The notes under the pieces: generated by a model
Database searches by the model: none
Told to the model about the DNA's origin: nothing
The model's input: only the letters and a program-made list of their open reading frames with translations
Assembly: GCA_002733715.2 (NCBI GenBank)
Contig: NVWQ02000019.1
Coordinates: 1 to 45,003 of the forward strand
Length of the DNA stretch: 45,003 nucleotides
Reading direction: 5' to 3'
Origin: Methylophaga sp.
GTDB taxonomy: Bacteria > Pseudomonadota > Gammaproteobacteria > Nitrosococcales > Methylophagaceae
Program-made: the position numbers and the translations under genes
In this document: positions 18,823 through 26,515 of the stretch, piece after piece
Layout of the letters: each line of letters starts with the position of its first letter
Numbering within the stretch: the first letter of the stretch is position 1

Positions 18823-19983
18823 ATGAGTGATTTTTTACCTGGATTAGAAGGCGTTGCTGCAACAAAGTCAGCCATATCATTTATTGATGGTGAGAAAGGT
18901 CTACTTTCTTATCGTGGATATACCTTACAAACACTAGCAGAAAATAGTAGTTTTGAAGAAACAACACTATTGCTGCTTCGTGGTGAATTGCCTACTGCAG
19001 CCGAACTGTCAGAGTTTACTACTCAGTTACGCAGCCAATACCGAATCAAATACCATATCCGTGAAATGATGCATCATTTCCCAGCAACAGGTCATCCAAT
19101 GGATATGTTGCAAACAGCCGTATCTAGTTTAGGTATGTTCTATCCTGGTAATGAGTGTCTGACGAGTGGTGATGCTTGTGAAGATTTAAACTATGTTCGC
19201 AATATGACAGTGAATATTATTGCATCTATGGCACCTCTTGTTGCGATGTGGGAGCATATGCGTCAAGGCTATGATCCTATTGAACCTCGGGAAGATTTAT
19301 CTGTAGCTGAAAATTTGCTGTATATGTTCACAGGTAAAGAGCCTGATCCAATGATGGCTAAGATCATGGACGTGTGTTTGATTCTTCATGCCGAGCATAC
19401 TTTAAATGCCTCCACCTTCTCAGCGCTTGTTTCTGGTTCAACATTAGCCACACCTTACAGTGTTATCTCTGGTGCAATTGGTACTCTATCGGGCCCGTTA
19501 CACGGAGGTGCGAATTCCCGCGTTGTTGAGATGATGAAAGAAATTGGCAGCCCTAAAAATGCTGAAGCATGGATTGATAAGGCGCTAGCAAATAAAGAAG
19601 TGATTTGGGGAATGGGTCATCGTGAGTATAAAGTCAAAGATCCTCGTGCGACAATATTGCATAAGTTAGTTGAAGAATTGATTGAAGATCGTGGCAGTAG
19701 CTTAGATCAAACATTTGAAACAGCAATGAAAGTGGAAGAAATTTGTGTCGATCGTTTAGGACATAAAGGCGTTTACCCTAATGTCGATTTCTACTCAGGT
19801 ATTTTATATACCGAAATGGGTATTCCAGCAGATCAATTCACCGCATTATTTGCAGTTGCACGATCAGCAGGTTGGCTGGCACATTGGCGTGAGCAGATTT
19901 CGAATAACCGAATTTATCGACCTACACAGATTTATATTGGTAGCGACATTCGTGATTATATGCCTTTAGCTGAGCGTTCTTAA
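18823..19983 (+). CDS. gltA: Citrate synthase, short (dimer-type) form
   Basis: It condenses acetyl-CoA and oxaloacetate to citrate. The 386-residue length and the N-terminus (PGLEGVAATKSAISFIDGEKG, RGYTL) match the short type I citrate synthases of Gram-positives, archaea and some proteobacteria, not the 427-residue NADH-inhibited hexamer of enterobacteria. Catalytic residues are H227 (GPLHGGAN), H266 (WGMGHREY) and D322 (NVDFYSG). A 2-methylcitrate synthase has the same layout, but no prp genes are nearby. The stop codon overlaps the convergent epmB stop by 4 nt. Confidence 0.88.
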   Translation: MSDFLPGLEGVAATKSAISFIDGEKGLLSYRGYTLQTLAENSSFEETTLLLLRGELPTAAELSEFTTQLRSQYRIKYHIREMMHHFPATGHPMDMLQTAVSSLGMFYPGNECLTSGDACEDLNYVRNMTVNIIASMAPLVAMWEHMRQGYDPIEPREDLSVAENLLYMFTGKEPDPMMAKIMDVCLILHAEHTLNASTFSALVSGSTLATPYSVISGAIGTLSGPLHGGANSRVVEMMKEIGSPKNAEAWIDKALANKEVIWGMGHREYKVKDPRATILHKLVEELIEDRGSSLDQTFETAMKVEEICVDRLGHKGVYPNVDFYSGILYTEMGIPADQFTALFAVARSAGWLAHWREQISNNRIYRPTQIYIGSDIRDYMPLAERS

Positions 19984-20987
19984 GCAATAGTTGTTTTACT
20001 TTGCTCGCCTTGCTGTTCTCGCACTAATCGAGGCACCAGATAACCCGGTAATTTGTATTTAATTTGCTCTATTAGTTCAATGCCAATTTTATCTGGCACA
20101 TCAAAGTGGCTTGCACCTGCCACAGGGTCGAGTAGGTGTAAATAATAGGGTATGACATTAACGTCGCTTAGGCGCTCACTTAAAGCGATTAAACTTTCTG
20201 CATCATCATTAACGCCCTTAAGTAAAACCGATTGATTTAATAATTGGCAGCCAGCAAGTCGTAAACTGTCTAACGCTGTAGCAACTTCATCATCAATCTC
20301 ATTAGCATGATTAGCGTGTACCACCATAATAACTTGAAATCGTGATTGATTAATCCACTTTAAGAGCTGTTCATCAATGCGTTCAGGCAATACAATGGGT
20401 AAGCGGGTATGAATCCGCAATCGTTTAAGATGAGGGATCTCTTCTAAATCAGCAATCATCATGGCAAGTTTAGAATCAGTCAGTACCAGTGGATCACCGC
20501 CACTTAAAATAACTTCATTAATGCTGATATCAGCACGTAATGTAGATAATGTTTCTAGCCATTGGCTAGCTAAGGGATTACTGTCACCATAAGGGAAATG
20601 ACGACGAAAACAATATCGACAATGAATGGCGCAAGCACCCGTTGTCACCAATAAAGCGCGCCCATGATATTTCTGTAAAATACCGGGTGCGGTAATCGCT
20701 AAACCATCACCAACGGGATCAGTGACAAAATTCTCGACGGTTAAACCTTCATCAATAAGCGGGAAAACCTGCCGTAAAAGCGGATCATCAGCATCGCCAT
20801 AACGCATTTTATTGATATAGTTTTGAGGCACACGTAATGGGAACTTTTTAATAAGGTGACCATCAATTGCAGCAAGCCTATCAGCCAAACCAAGCTGATT
20901 TAATAAGGTGGCAGGGTCGCTTATACAATTTGCTAATGCAATTTGCCAATCTTGCTTGGTGTTGATTTGTTCAGTTTGCGGTATCAT
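19980..20987 (-). CDS. epmB: EF-P (R)-beta-lysine 2,3-aminomutase
   Basis: EpmB is a radical-SAM, PLP-dependent enzyme that makes (R)-beta-lysine for attachment to elongation factor P. The 335-residue length is short compared with catabolic lysine 2,3-aminomutases (over 400) and fits EpmB. The cluster ligands are C119, C123 and C126 ([11 protein letters not shown]). The SAM-glycine patch VILSGGDPL follows, and LLKGVND is present. It is divergent from efp with only 51 nt between the start codons, and epmA lies just beyond, so substrate and both modification enzymes sit together. Confidence 0.95.
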   Translation of the reverse strand: MIPQTEQINTKQDWQIALANCISDPATLLNQLGLADRLAAIDGHLIKKFPLRVPQNYINKMRYGDADDPLLRQVFPLIDEGLTVENFVTDPVGDGLAITAPGILQKYHGRALLVTTGACAIHCRYCFRRHFPYGDSNPLASQWLETLSTLRADISINEVILSGGDPLVLTDSKLAMMIADLEEIPHLKRLRIHTRLPIVLPERIDEQLLKWINQSRFQVIMVVHANHANEIDDEVATALDSLRLAGCQLLNQSVLLKGVNDDAESLIALSERLSDVNVIPYYLHLLDPVAGASHFDVPDKIGIELIEQIKYKLPGYLVPRLVREQQGEQSKTTIA

Positions 20988-21038
20988 ATGCGTTTAGAAT
21001 ATTTCATAGACGTAGATCGTCGCTCAAAAGAGGTCATC

Positions 21039-21608
21039 ATGGCAAGTATTAGTACAAATCAATTTAAACAAGGACTTAAATTTATCCTAGATGGCGACCC
21101 ATGTAGCATCATTGAAAATGAATTAGTAAAACCGGGAAAAGGCCAAGCATTTAACCGCGTTAAATTTCGCAATTTAAAAACAGGACGAGTAAACGAGCGC
21201 ACATTCAAATCGGGTGATAGTGTTGAATCTGCTGATGTTATGGAAGTTGAATTAGAATATTCTTACACCGATGGTGAGTTTTGGTATTTCATGGACGCGG
21301 AAACATTTGAACAACATGCCGCCGATGAAAATGCGATAGAAGATTGCAAAAAATGGTTAAAAGAACAATATGTTTACACCGTAACCCAGTGGAACGGAAC
21401 ACCGTTATTGGTTACCGCCCCCAACTTTGTTAATTTAGCTGTAACAGATACTGACCCAGGTTTAAAAGGTGATACAGCTGGAACTGGCGGTAAACCAGCC
21501 ACATTAGAAACAGGTGCCGTTGTGCGTGTGCCATTGTTTATGAATATTGGTGATTTACTGCGTATTGATACACGTAGCGGTGAATATGTAGAACGTGCTA
21601 AAAAATAA
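21039..21608 (+). CDS. efp: Elongation factor P
   Basis: EF-P rescues ribosomes stalled at polyproline stretches. I placed the start at 21039, giving [20 protein letters not shown] and a 189-residue protein (188 in E. coli); upstream in-frame codons give no recognisable sequence. The modified residue Lys34 is present in the loop VKPGKGQAF, which matches beta-lysylation by the neighbouring epmA and epmB products. All three OB-like domains are present, ending [20 protein letters not shown] lies upstream of the ATG. Confidence 0.97.
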   Translation: MASISTNQFKQGLKFILDGDPCSIIENELVKPGKGQAFNRVKFRNLKTGRVNERTFKSGDSVESADVMEVELEYSYTDGEFWYFMDAETFEQHAADENAIEDCKKWLKEQYVYTVTQWNGTPLLVTAPNFVNLAVTDTDPGLKGDTAGTGGKPATLETGAVVRVPLFMNIGDLLRIDTRSGEYVERAKK

Positions 21609-21610
21609 GT

Positions 21611-21740
21611 CGTCATTCTCGCGAATCGTTACATGGATGTAACTTAGTAGAGCAATATAGGAGCTATTGCCGACGCGGGAATCCACGGGATAATGAACAT
21701 TTACACTGCCCATGGATCCCCGCATGCGCGAGGATGACAG
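21611..21740. repeat. Imperfect inverted repeat between efp and epmA
   Basis: The outer ends CGTCATTCTCGCGAA (21611-21625) and the complement of 21726-21740 (CTGTCATCCTCGCGC) are inverted copies. Inside, GCGGGAATCCACGGG and the complement of the downstream CCCATGGATCCCCGC are a second inverted pair. The element fills nearly the whole efp-epmA gap. It has the look of the dispersed GTCATTCC/CGGGAATCC palindromes common in some gammaproteobacterial intergenic regions. Confidence 0.6.
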
Positions 21741-21750
21741 AGCAAGAATA

Positions 21751-22737
21751 ATGAATTTAGACAAACAAAGCTGGCAACCTACAGCTAGTATAGAAATACT
21801 AAAAAAGCGAGCTCAGTATTTAGCTGATGTCCGCCTTTTTTTTGCTGAACGTGATGTATGGGAGGTTGAAACCCCGATACTTTCAACAGCAGCGCCTACA
21901 GCGCCTTATTTAGATAGTTTTACTACCGACTATAGCCCATTAGGTACAAATACCAAACAAACGCATTACCTGCAAACCTCGCCCGAATATACAATGAAGC
22001 GATTGCTGGCGGCTGACTCGGGTTCTATTTATCAAATTGCACGTGTATTTCGCAATGGAGAACAAGGCAGACTTCATTCGCCTGAATTTACTATGCTGGA
22101 ATGGTATCGCCCGGGACTAAATTTGCATCAACTCATTGATGAGGTGAATGAACTTTTGCAGCAGGTCTTTCAATTTGACCCAATTATGCGTTTAAGCTAT
22201 CGAGGTGTGTTTGAGTTTTTCTTCAAGTTCAATGTATTGACCTGTTCTGATGATGAAATAAAACACTGCGCACGGGCGCGAATAAAGTCATTACCGAACG
22301 ATTTTGAAACCGACAGGGATGGATGGCTAGCGCTATTAATAAGCTATGTGGTGGAACCCAAATTGGCCAGTTTAAATTTACCACTTTTTATCTATGATTT
22401 CCCAGCCTCACAAGCCCAATTAGCTAAAATAAAATACGATCAGCAAGGCAACGCTGTTGCCGATCGCTTTGAGCTTTATATTGATGGCGTTGAAATTGCC
22501 AATGGCTATAATGAATTGTTAGATACTGATGAATTACGTCAACGGTTCGCAACAGATAATCAGCAGCGAAAACAACAAGGTAAAATTCAAATACCGATAG
22601 ATGAAAATCTCCTTGCCGCTATGCAATCGGGTTTACCTGAATGTTCTGGTGTGGCTGTTGGTTTTGATCGGTTGATGATGTTGGTTTTGGGTAAAACGAG
22701 TATTAATGCTGTGCAGAGTTTTGGATTTAGGCGTTAG
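21751..22737 (+). CDS. epmA: EF-P--(R)-beta-lysine ligase
   Basis: EpmA (also GenX/PoxA/YjeA) is a class II lysyl-tRNA synthetase paralogue without the anticodon-binding domain; it attaches beta-lysine to Lys34 of EF-P. The start at 21751 (MNLDKQSWQPTAS) gives 328 residues, close to the 325 of E. coli. An earlier ATG at 21712 lies within the repeat element and was rejected. Class II motifs are visible: motif 1 (VWEVETPILS), motif 2 (QIARVFRNGEQGRLHSPEFTMLEWY) and motif 3 (GVAVGFDRLMMLVLG). The C-terminus ends SFGFRR, somewhat unlike relatives, and its stop codon lies inside a GTTAGGT integron-like core site at 22733-22739. Confidence 0.94.
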   Translation: MNLDKQSWQPTASIEILKKRAQYLADVRLFFAERDVWEVETPILSTAAPTAPYLDSFTTDYSPLGTNTKQTHYLQTSPEYTMKRLLAADSGSIYQIARVFRNGEQGRLHSPEFTMLEWYRPGLNLHQLIDEVNELLQQVFQFDPIMRLSYRGVFEFFFKFNVLTCSDDEIKHCARARIKSLPNDFETDRDGWLALLISYVVEPKLASLNLPLFIYDFPASQAQLAKIKYDQQGNAVADRFELYIDGVEIANGYNELLDTDELRQRFATDNQQRKQQGKIQIPIDENLLAAMQSGLPECSGVAVGFDRLMMLVLGKTSINAVQSFGFRR

Positions 22738-22739
22738 GT
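22733..22739 (-). other. Integron R''-type core site at the epmA/MDR junction
   Basis: On the minus strand, ACCTAAC fits the consensus RYYYAAC and starts immediately after the stop codon of the oxidoreductase gene. It nearly matches the complement of the 5' core GTTAGGC at 23743-23749, as the R'' box of the second cassette should. The rest of an attC is missing; epmA coding sequence begins instead. A 7-nt match can arise by chance, so this is tentative. Confidence 0.4.
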
Positions 22740-23681
22740 TTAGTTTTTATCTGCCACGGTTATAACCACATTTCCTTTTTTGTGCCCTTTGTCAACATAC
22801 CTGTGTGCCTCAACCATCTGTTCCAACGGATAGCGTCTATCTATAACTGACTTAAGCTTTCCCGCTTCAACAAGTTCTTTGAGAAACAGTAGATCTTTAG
22901 ATTTTAATTTTAAGCCATTTGATGAAGTTAGAACGTTTAAATAAACGCCCGTTTTCTTTAGTGCCTTTTTAGCTCGAGAAGGCGAAACCTTGCCTACCGC
23001 ATCGAAAACAACGTCATAAGTCTCAGGGGGTTGGCTAAAATCCTCTTGAGTGTAATCAACCACTTTATCGGCTCCCAGAGATTTCACCATATCTAAATTC
23101 ACGGTGCTGCATATGCCAGTTACTTCCGCCCCGAAGTGTTTGGCAAGTTGCACAGAAAAAGTACCTACACTCCCAGAAGCACCAACTATTAGAATCTTTT
23201 GAGCCTTTTGAATATTTGCTTTTCTAAGAAGGAGCAATGCAGTTAGCCCACCATTAGAAATTGGGGCCGCTTCATCATGGCTTATATTGTTTGGCTTTAG
23301 TGCTAAAACTCCATCTTCTGGCAAGCAAATATATTCAGCATAACTACCAAACCTCATCTCAGTAGATGCAAATATTTGCTCTCCCACCTTAAACAACTTA
23401 ACATCTTTGCCTACCGCTTCGATCTCTCCAGATAATTCCATGCCCAATATTTTTTTTCTTGGCCCTCTAAAGCCAATCATTATTCGCATAATGGGTTTTA
23501 CTATTAGGTCTAGCATAAATCCCATACCCGGCTTGAAACTTCGAATTTTCGTGTCGCCAATATGTACAGTGGTCGCAACTATTTTAATCAATACTTCATT
23601 GTTAGAGGGTGTAGGCTTTTCAACATCTTTGAGTTGAAGAACATCAGGTGATCCGTATTTTGTACAGATAATCGCTTTCAT
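22740..23681 (-). CDS. Zinc-independent MDR-family NAD(P)-dependent oxidoreductase
   Basis: The 313-residue protein belongs to the medium-chain dehydrogenase/reductase superfamily, quinone oxidoreductase-like branch. The GroES-like domain covers about residues 25-120 ([12 protein letters not shown]) and the Rossmann domain follows ([28 protein letters not shown]). The cysteine ligands of the structural zinc are absent. The substrate is unknown. Its codon use looks different from the surrounding core genes, with more varied and slightly more GC-rich codons, and it lies between integron-type core sites, so I infer it arrived as a gene cassette. Confidence 0.8.
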   Translation of the reverse strand: MKAIICTKYGSPDVLQLKDVEKPTPSNNEVLIKIVATTVHIGDTKIRSFKPGMGFMLDLIVKPIMRIMIGFRGPRKKILGMELSGEIEAVGKDVKLFKVGEQIFASTEMRFGSYAEYICLPEDGVLALKPNNISHDEAAPISNGGLTALLLLRKANIQKAQKILIVGASGSVGTFSVQLAKHFGAEVTGICSTVNLDMVKSLGADKVVDYTQEDFSQPPETYDVVFDAVGKVSPSRAKKALKKTGVYLNVLTSSNGLKLKSKDLLFLKELVEAGKLKSVIDRRYPLEQMVEAHRYVDKGHKKGNVVITVADKN

Positions 23682-23742
23682 AAATCTTCTTTTGAGATTA
23701 TTGTCAATATGTTCGCTGTTATCTCACTTTGGCTAGTGAGAA

Positions 23743-23826
23743 GCCTAACGTTCTAGTTAAGGGGTGCCGCGCTTTTTGCGGCGTCCCAAGTGAGCGGAGC
23801 GAACGAACTTGAACTTTTTGTTATGT
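23743..23826 (-). other. Integron attC recombination site
   Basis: Read on the minus strand, this 84-nt site has all the parts of an attC in order. They are R'' ACATAAC, a short spacer, L'' AGTTCAAG with one extrahelical base, a central hairpin region (GGGACGCCGC pairing with GCGCGGCACCCC around a run of A), L' CTTAACT, a 5-nt spacer and R' GTTAGGC. The last fits GTTRRRY exactly. R'' is perfectly complementary to a GTTATGT core at 24165-24171 on the far side of the small lipoprotein gene, which is what recircularisation of a real cassette requires. No integrase or attI is visible. Confidence 0.82.
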
Positions 23827-23832
23827 TTTTAA

Positions 23833-24141
23833 TCATCTTATTTTTCTTAATGTACCTAATGATGACTTAACAGTATTTTGATTAATTATCGTATACCGCA
23901 TACTTGTTCCTTTCATTAATCCATTTTCATACGTTACTAAAACAGTATTATTTATTATTTCATATGATACTTTTTCAATGATTCCGAGGGCTTCTGTTTC
24001 ACCACTTCGGAATGTAATGGTCATCGGAACTACATCTTTCATTTTCCATGTCCCCTCAAGCGGACCAGGATTTCCACCACCACATGCTGTCAGAACCAAT
24101 AGTAGAAATACGCAAATTATCCGAGGTATGTATTTTGACAT
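23833..24141 (-). CDS. Small lipoprotein, cassette-borne, function unknown
   Basis: The 102-residue protein has a clear lipoprotein signal: a positively charged start, a hydrophobic run and the lipobox LTAC at residues 17-20, followed by GGGNPGPLEGTWKMKD. The mature part is a short beta-rich domain (GTWKMKDVVPMTITF, VSYEIINNTVLVTYENG, MRYTIINQNTV) resembling lipocalin-like small lipoproteins, but I cannot name a family. It fills a 422-bp unit: the upstream core GTTATGT is 24 nt before the ATG and the attC starts 7 nt after the stop. That layout is typical of an integron gene cassette. Confidence 0.8.
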   Translation of the reverse strand: MSKYIPRIICVFLLLVLTACGGGNPGPLEGTWKMKDVVPMTITFRSGETEALGIIEKVSYEIINNTVLVTYENGLMKGTSMRYTIINQNTVKSSLGTLRKIR

Positions 24142-24164
24142 TTTTCAACTTCCTTATTCATGAA

Positions 24165-24171
24165 ACATAAC
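24165..24171 (-). other. 5' core site of the lipoprotein gene cassette
   Basis: On the minus strand this is GTTATGT, extending to GTTATGTTT. It is the exact complement of the R'' region (AAACATAAC) of the attC at 23743-23826. In a gene cassette these two halves become neighbours when the cassette circularises, so the match supports the cassette boundary being at the G/TT step between 24171 and 24170. Confidence 0.65.
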
Positions 24172-24228
24172 TTGTTATTAACGGGAAAGGATTTTCCCTG
24201 TAATTCCTATACATATACGGACTATAAC

Positions 24229-24340
24229 GCCTAGTAATAAGATAATCAAGAGTAAACAAAGCGTTATCACGGGGTCAAGATTAGACATTTATATAAATTT
24301 CGATAAAAGGCCTAGTAAGTAGATAATCAAGAGTAAACAA
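24229..24340. repeat. 31-bp direct repeat near tRNA-Ser
   Basis: GCCTAGTAA, two variable bases, then AGATAATCAAGAGTAAACAA occurs at 24229-24259 and again at 24310-24340, with two mismatches in 31 positions and 50 bp between copies. It lies between the integron cassette and the 3' end of tRNA-Ser. It does not duplicate the tRNA sequence, so it is not a classic tRNA-type attachment site. Confidence 0.7.
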
Positions 24341-24364
24341 GGAAAGTATAAGGGGGTGAGAAGG

Positions 24365-24454
24365 TGGCGGAGAGCGAGGGATTCGAACCCTCGATAGGGA
24401 TAAACCTATACACACTTTCCAGGCGTGCGCCATCGGCCGCTCGGCCAGCTCTCC
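24365..24454 (-). tRNA. tRNA-Ser (anticodon GGA)
   Basis: The minus strand folds as a 90-nt class II tRNA. The acceptor GGAGAGC pairs with GCTCTCC and is followed by the discriminator G and encoded CCA. The anticodon stem CACGC/GTGTG encloses the loop CTGGAAA with anticodon GGA, reading UCC/UCU serine codons. The long variable arm and the T arm (GAGGGTTCGAATCCCTC) are intact. Confidence 0.96.
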
Positions 24455-24551
24455 ATTGTTCTGTTTTAGGATGCGAAGATTACAGTAGATTACTTGATCT
24501 GACAAATAGTAATTTTTAGCCGTGACTATCAAATCTTAGGCTTTCGCTATT

Positions 24552-24627
24552 CCGTCACTCCGGTATGCTTTTAGCCGGAGTCTTATTTGGCTACTAGATT
24601 CCGGCTTAAAGCATACCGGAATGACAG
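24552..24627. repeat. Long hairpin repeat between tRNA-Ser and the MBL gene
   Basis: 24552-24582 and the complement of 24597-24627 agree in 27 of 31 positions (CCGTCACTCCGGTATGCTTT... against CTGTCATTCCGGTATGCTTT...), with a 14-nt loop. The ends GTCATTCC resemble those of the efp-epmA element. It could act as a transcript end on either strand, although no T-run adjoins the stem. Confidence 0.7.
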
Positions 24628-24661
24628 CTAATAGCTACGAATTACAGTGTGGCAAGTATAT

Positions 24662-25591
24662 CTATGGAATAAGAAATACATCCAAATCATCAGCAAAGTT
24701 AATGGGGCCTCGGTAATTTTTTTCCATAAATTGTTTCGTTTCAGCTTCATGGCCTAAAGTGCGAAGCATTCGATGTGAAATCACCACTGACTTGGCGTTG
24801 GCCTTGTTAGCAATTTTACCCATTTCAGCAGGTTTCATATGCAAGTTTGCGGCAACACCTTTGGCTGATTCGGCAATGGCATTATGCATCACTAAAATAT
24901 CAGTGTTTTTGGCTAGTTTTGCTAGTGTTTTATATTGGTTATTCATATCGCCAGTGAAGGTGATTGAGCAATCAAATACATTAACTCGCCATGCAACAGC
25001 AGCAAGAGGCCCATGATGAACGGGAATTGCGCTGAGGCTTAAATTATCTGTTAGGGGATAGTGTTGTATTTTATGTGGTGTTAAAGGCACATTATGACTT
25101 TGAATATGATAACTACTAGGTTGTTCTGTATTCACAAAATTTTGTAAATATGAGAAGGCACCATCGTCGCCTAAGGTTTTATTTACAAATTCAGTTGTTG
25201 AGGGCATTAGGGCATTGCCTTCGGGGCCAAATACAGGTAGGTCATTCTGCCGAGATGTGAAAAATGAACCTTTAATATAAGTGGGGAAATCAACGCTATG
25301 ATCGACATGAAAATGACTAAAGACAATGGCTTGTAGATCTTCAAACTTAGCGGATGACTTTTCAAAATTTAAGCTACTGCCGGCACCGGCATCAATTAAT
25401 ACGCTTGCTTTACCGTTAATCCAGATTAAGTAGCCGCTTGATGCGCGTTTATCGCCTAATTCTGGCCCGCCAGAGCCTAAGACTTGTAGTTTTACATTAT
25501 TCTGAGCACAATTCGATTCAGAATAAGTGGCGGATGAGAATGCAAGCAAAATGAGCAGTAAAACATGGGGTAAAGAAACGCTGTGCGTCAT
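24662..25591 (-). CDS. Exported MBL-fold metallo-hydrolase
   Basis: The start at 25591 (MTHSVSLPHVLLLILLAFSS) is preferred over the ATG at 25600 because AGGAT lies about 7 nt upstream of it. A cleavable signal peptide (about residues 1-25) sends it to the periplasm. The metallo-beta-lactamase zinc motif is HFHVDH, with further ligands expected in FTGDMNN (Asp) and VISHRM (His). The arrangement resembles ribonuclease Z-like or arylsulfatase-like MBL proteins (GSGGPELGDKRASSGYLIW). The substrate is not evident. It is probably a separate transcription unit, 67 nt downstream of coaX on the same strand. Confidence 0.82.
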   Translation of the reverse strand: MTHSVSLPHVLLLILLAFSSATYSESNCAQNNVKLQVLGSGGPELGDKRASSGYLIWINGKASVLIDAGAGSSLNFEKSSAKFEDLQAIVFSHFHVDHSVDFPTYIKGSFFTSRQNDLPVFGPEGNALMPSTTEFVNKTLGDDGAFSYLQNFVNTEQPSSYHIQSHNVPLTPHKIQHYPLTDNLSLSAIPVHHGPLAAVAWRVNVFDCSITFTGDMNNQYKTLAKLAKNTDILVMHNAIAESAKGVAANLHMKPAEMGKIANKANAKSVVISHRMLRTLGHEAETKQFMEKNYRGPINFADDLDVFLIP

Positions 25592-25657
25592 GGCAACCAT
25601 CCTAAAACGTGAAATTTACAAAATAGTGTTGCTTATGACGATTAGAGTGGCAAAATG

Positions 25658-26515
25658 TTACGCTTCCACAGCTTCCACAGCTTCCACAGCTTCCACAGCT
25701 TCCACAGCTTCCACAGCTTCCACAGCTTCTGTGGTTTCTTCAATCTTGGTATGGTGCGGGTGGTGCGGTTTTCTATCACCTTGGCGCGCGTAATAGGCGA
25801 GGCCTTTTAATACGATGTCAGGGTAGTGTGAGATAGATGCGCTAATTAATGGCAATATTGTTTCGGCATCTCCGCCGGTAATAATAAAGCGGATTTTATT
25901 GTCAAATTGAGCGGTTAAGTCATCAATAAGGCGTTCTAAACTTGCGGATACGGTATAAAGTGTGCCTGCTTGAATGGCGCTTTGAGTATTTATTGCCAGC
26001 GTTTTAAAATCACTAATCTCGGCGTTTTCACTCATATTGGTATTATCACCTAATGCTTCACGCATTAGCGACAAACCGGGCAGTATCATGCCACCTTGGT
26101 GGATGCCATATTTGGTAACGATATCAATTGTAATAGCTGTACCACAATCAATAATGCAGGTGGCTTGGCGTGCATGTTGTCTTGCCGCAATGATGGCTAA
26201 CCAGCGATCAACGCCTAATAACTCAGCCTCGGCATAAGAATTTGTCACCCCAAATCGTTTGGCTTCACTTTTAACAAATGTCGGTGTTAACTGCCATTTC
26301 TTTGCTGTCCACTCGGTGAGTTGCTGGGCTATTTTATCGCCTGCAACATTAGAGATATGAATAGATTCGATCCCTTGAAGTTCTTTCCATTCGCTGGTGA
26401 GCGATGTTTTGATGGTTGTCTTTTTACGAGTGAAATGATGGCTTTCGATTGGGCCACCTTTTTCCAGTACTGCCCATTTAACACGGGTATTACCTATGTC
26501 GACTAATAATTTCAT
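25658..26515 (-). CDS. coaX: Type III pantothenate kinase with repetitive C-terminal tail
   Basis: CoaX phosphorylates pantothenate in the first step of coenzyme A synthesis. The 285-residue protein has the ASKHA phosphate motif DIGNTRVKW (6-14), the pantothenate/ATP region LGVDRWLAIIAA, the IDCGTAITID block, and GGMILPGL and FIITGGDAE. The fold ends near GLAYYARQGD; relatives stop about there. It is followed by a histidine-containing linker and seven perfect VEA units encoded by a 9-bp tandem repeat. The gene overlaps birA by 4 nt, an order (birA-coaX) common in gammaproteobacteria. Confidence 0.94.
   Translation of the reverse strand: MKLLVDIGNTRVKWAVLEKGGPIESHHFTRKKTTIKTSLTSEWKELQGIESIHISNVAGDKIAQQLTEWTAKKWQLTPTFVKSEAKRFGVTNSYAEAELLGVDRWLAIIAARQHARQATCIIDCGTAITIDIVTKYGIHQGGMILPGLSLMREALGDNTNMSENAEISDFKTLAINTQSAIQAGTLYTVSASLERLIDDLTAQFDNKIRFIITGGDAETILPLISASISHYPDIVLKGLAYYARQGDRKPHHPHHTKIEETTEAVEAVEAVEAVEAVEAVEAVEA
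25663..25725. repeat. Seven perfect 9-bp tandem repeats in the 3' end of coaX
   Basis: The unit CTTCCACAG is repeated seven times without change, followed by the degenerate copy CTTCTGTGG. On the coding (minus) strand it encodes (VEA)7. Because the unit is a multiple of three, copy-number change would lengthen or shorten the tail without a frameshift. Confidence 0.95.

Noticed and set aside
24165-24275. Possible second attC upstream of the cassette (ACATAAC ... GTTATCA on the plus strand)
   Set aside because: The inner L boxes do not pair and the 3' core does not fit GTTRRRY; only the GTTATGT core on the minus strand is supported.
24229-24454. tRNA-Ser as the attachment site of a genomic island
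   Set aside because: The nearby direct repeat does not copy any part of the tRNA and no integrase or phage gene is present.
24281-24532. 83-codon minus-strand open frame over tRNA-Ser
   Set aside because: It runs straight through the tRNA gene and is a chance frame.
25663-25734. Regular short repeats that could suggest a CRISPR array
   Set aside because: The unit is 9 bp with no spacers and lies in frame inside coaX; it is a coding tandem repeat.
25527-25793. Plus-strand open frame encoding repeated STA units
   Set aside because: It is the antisense reading of the coaX repeat and the 5' end of the MBL gene; no ribosome site or family resemblance.
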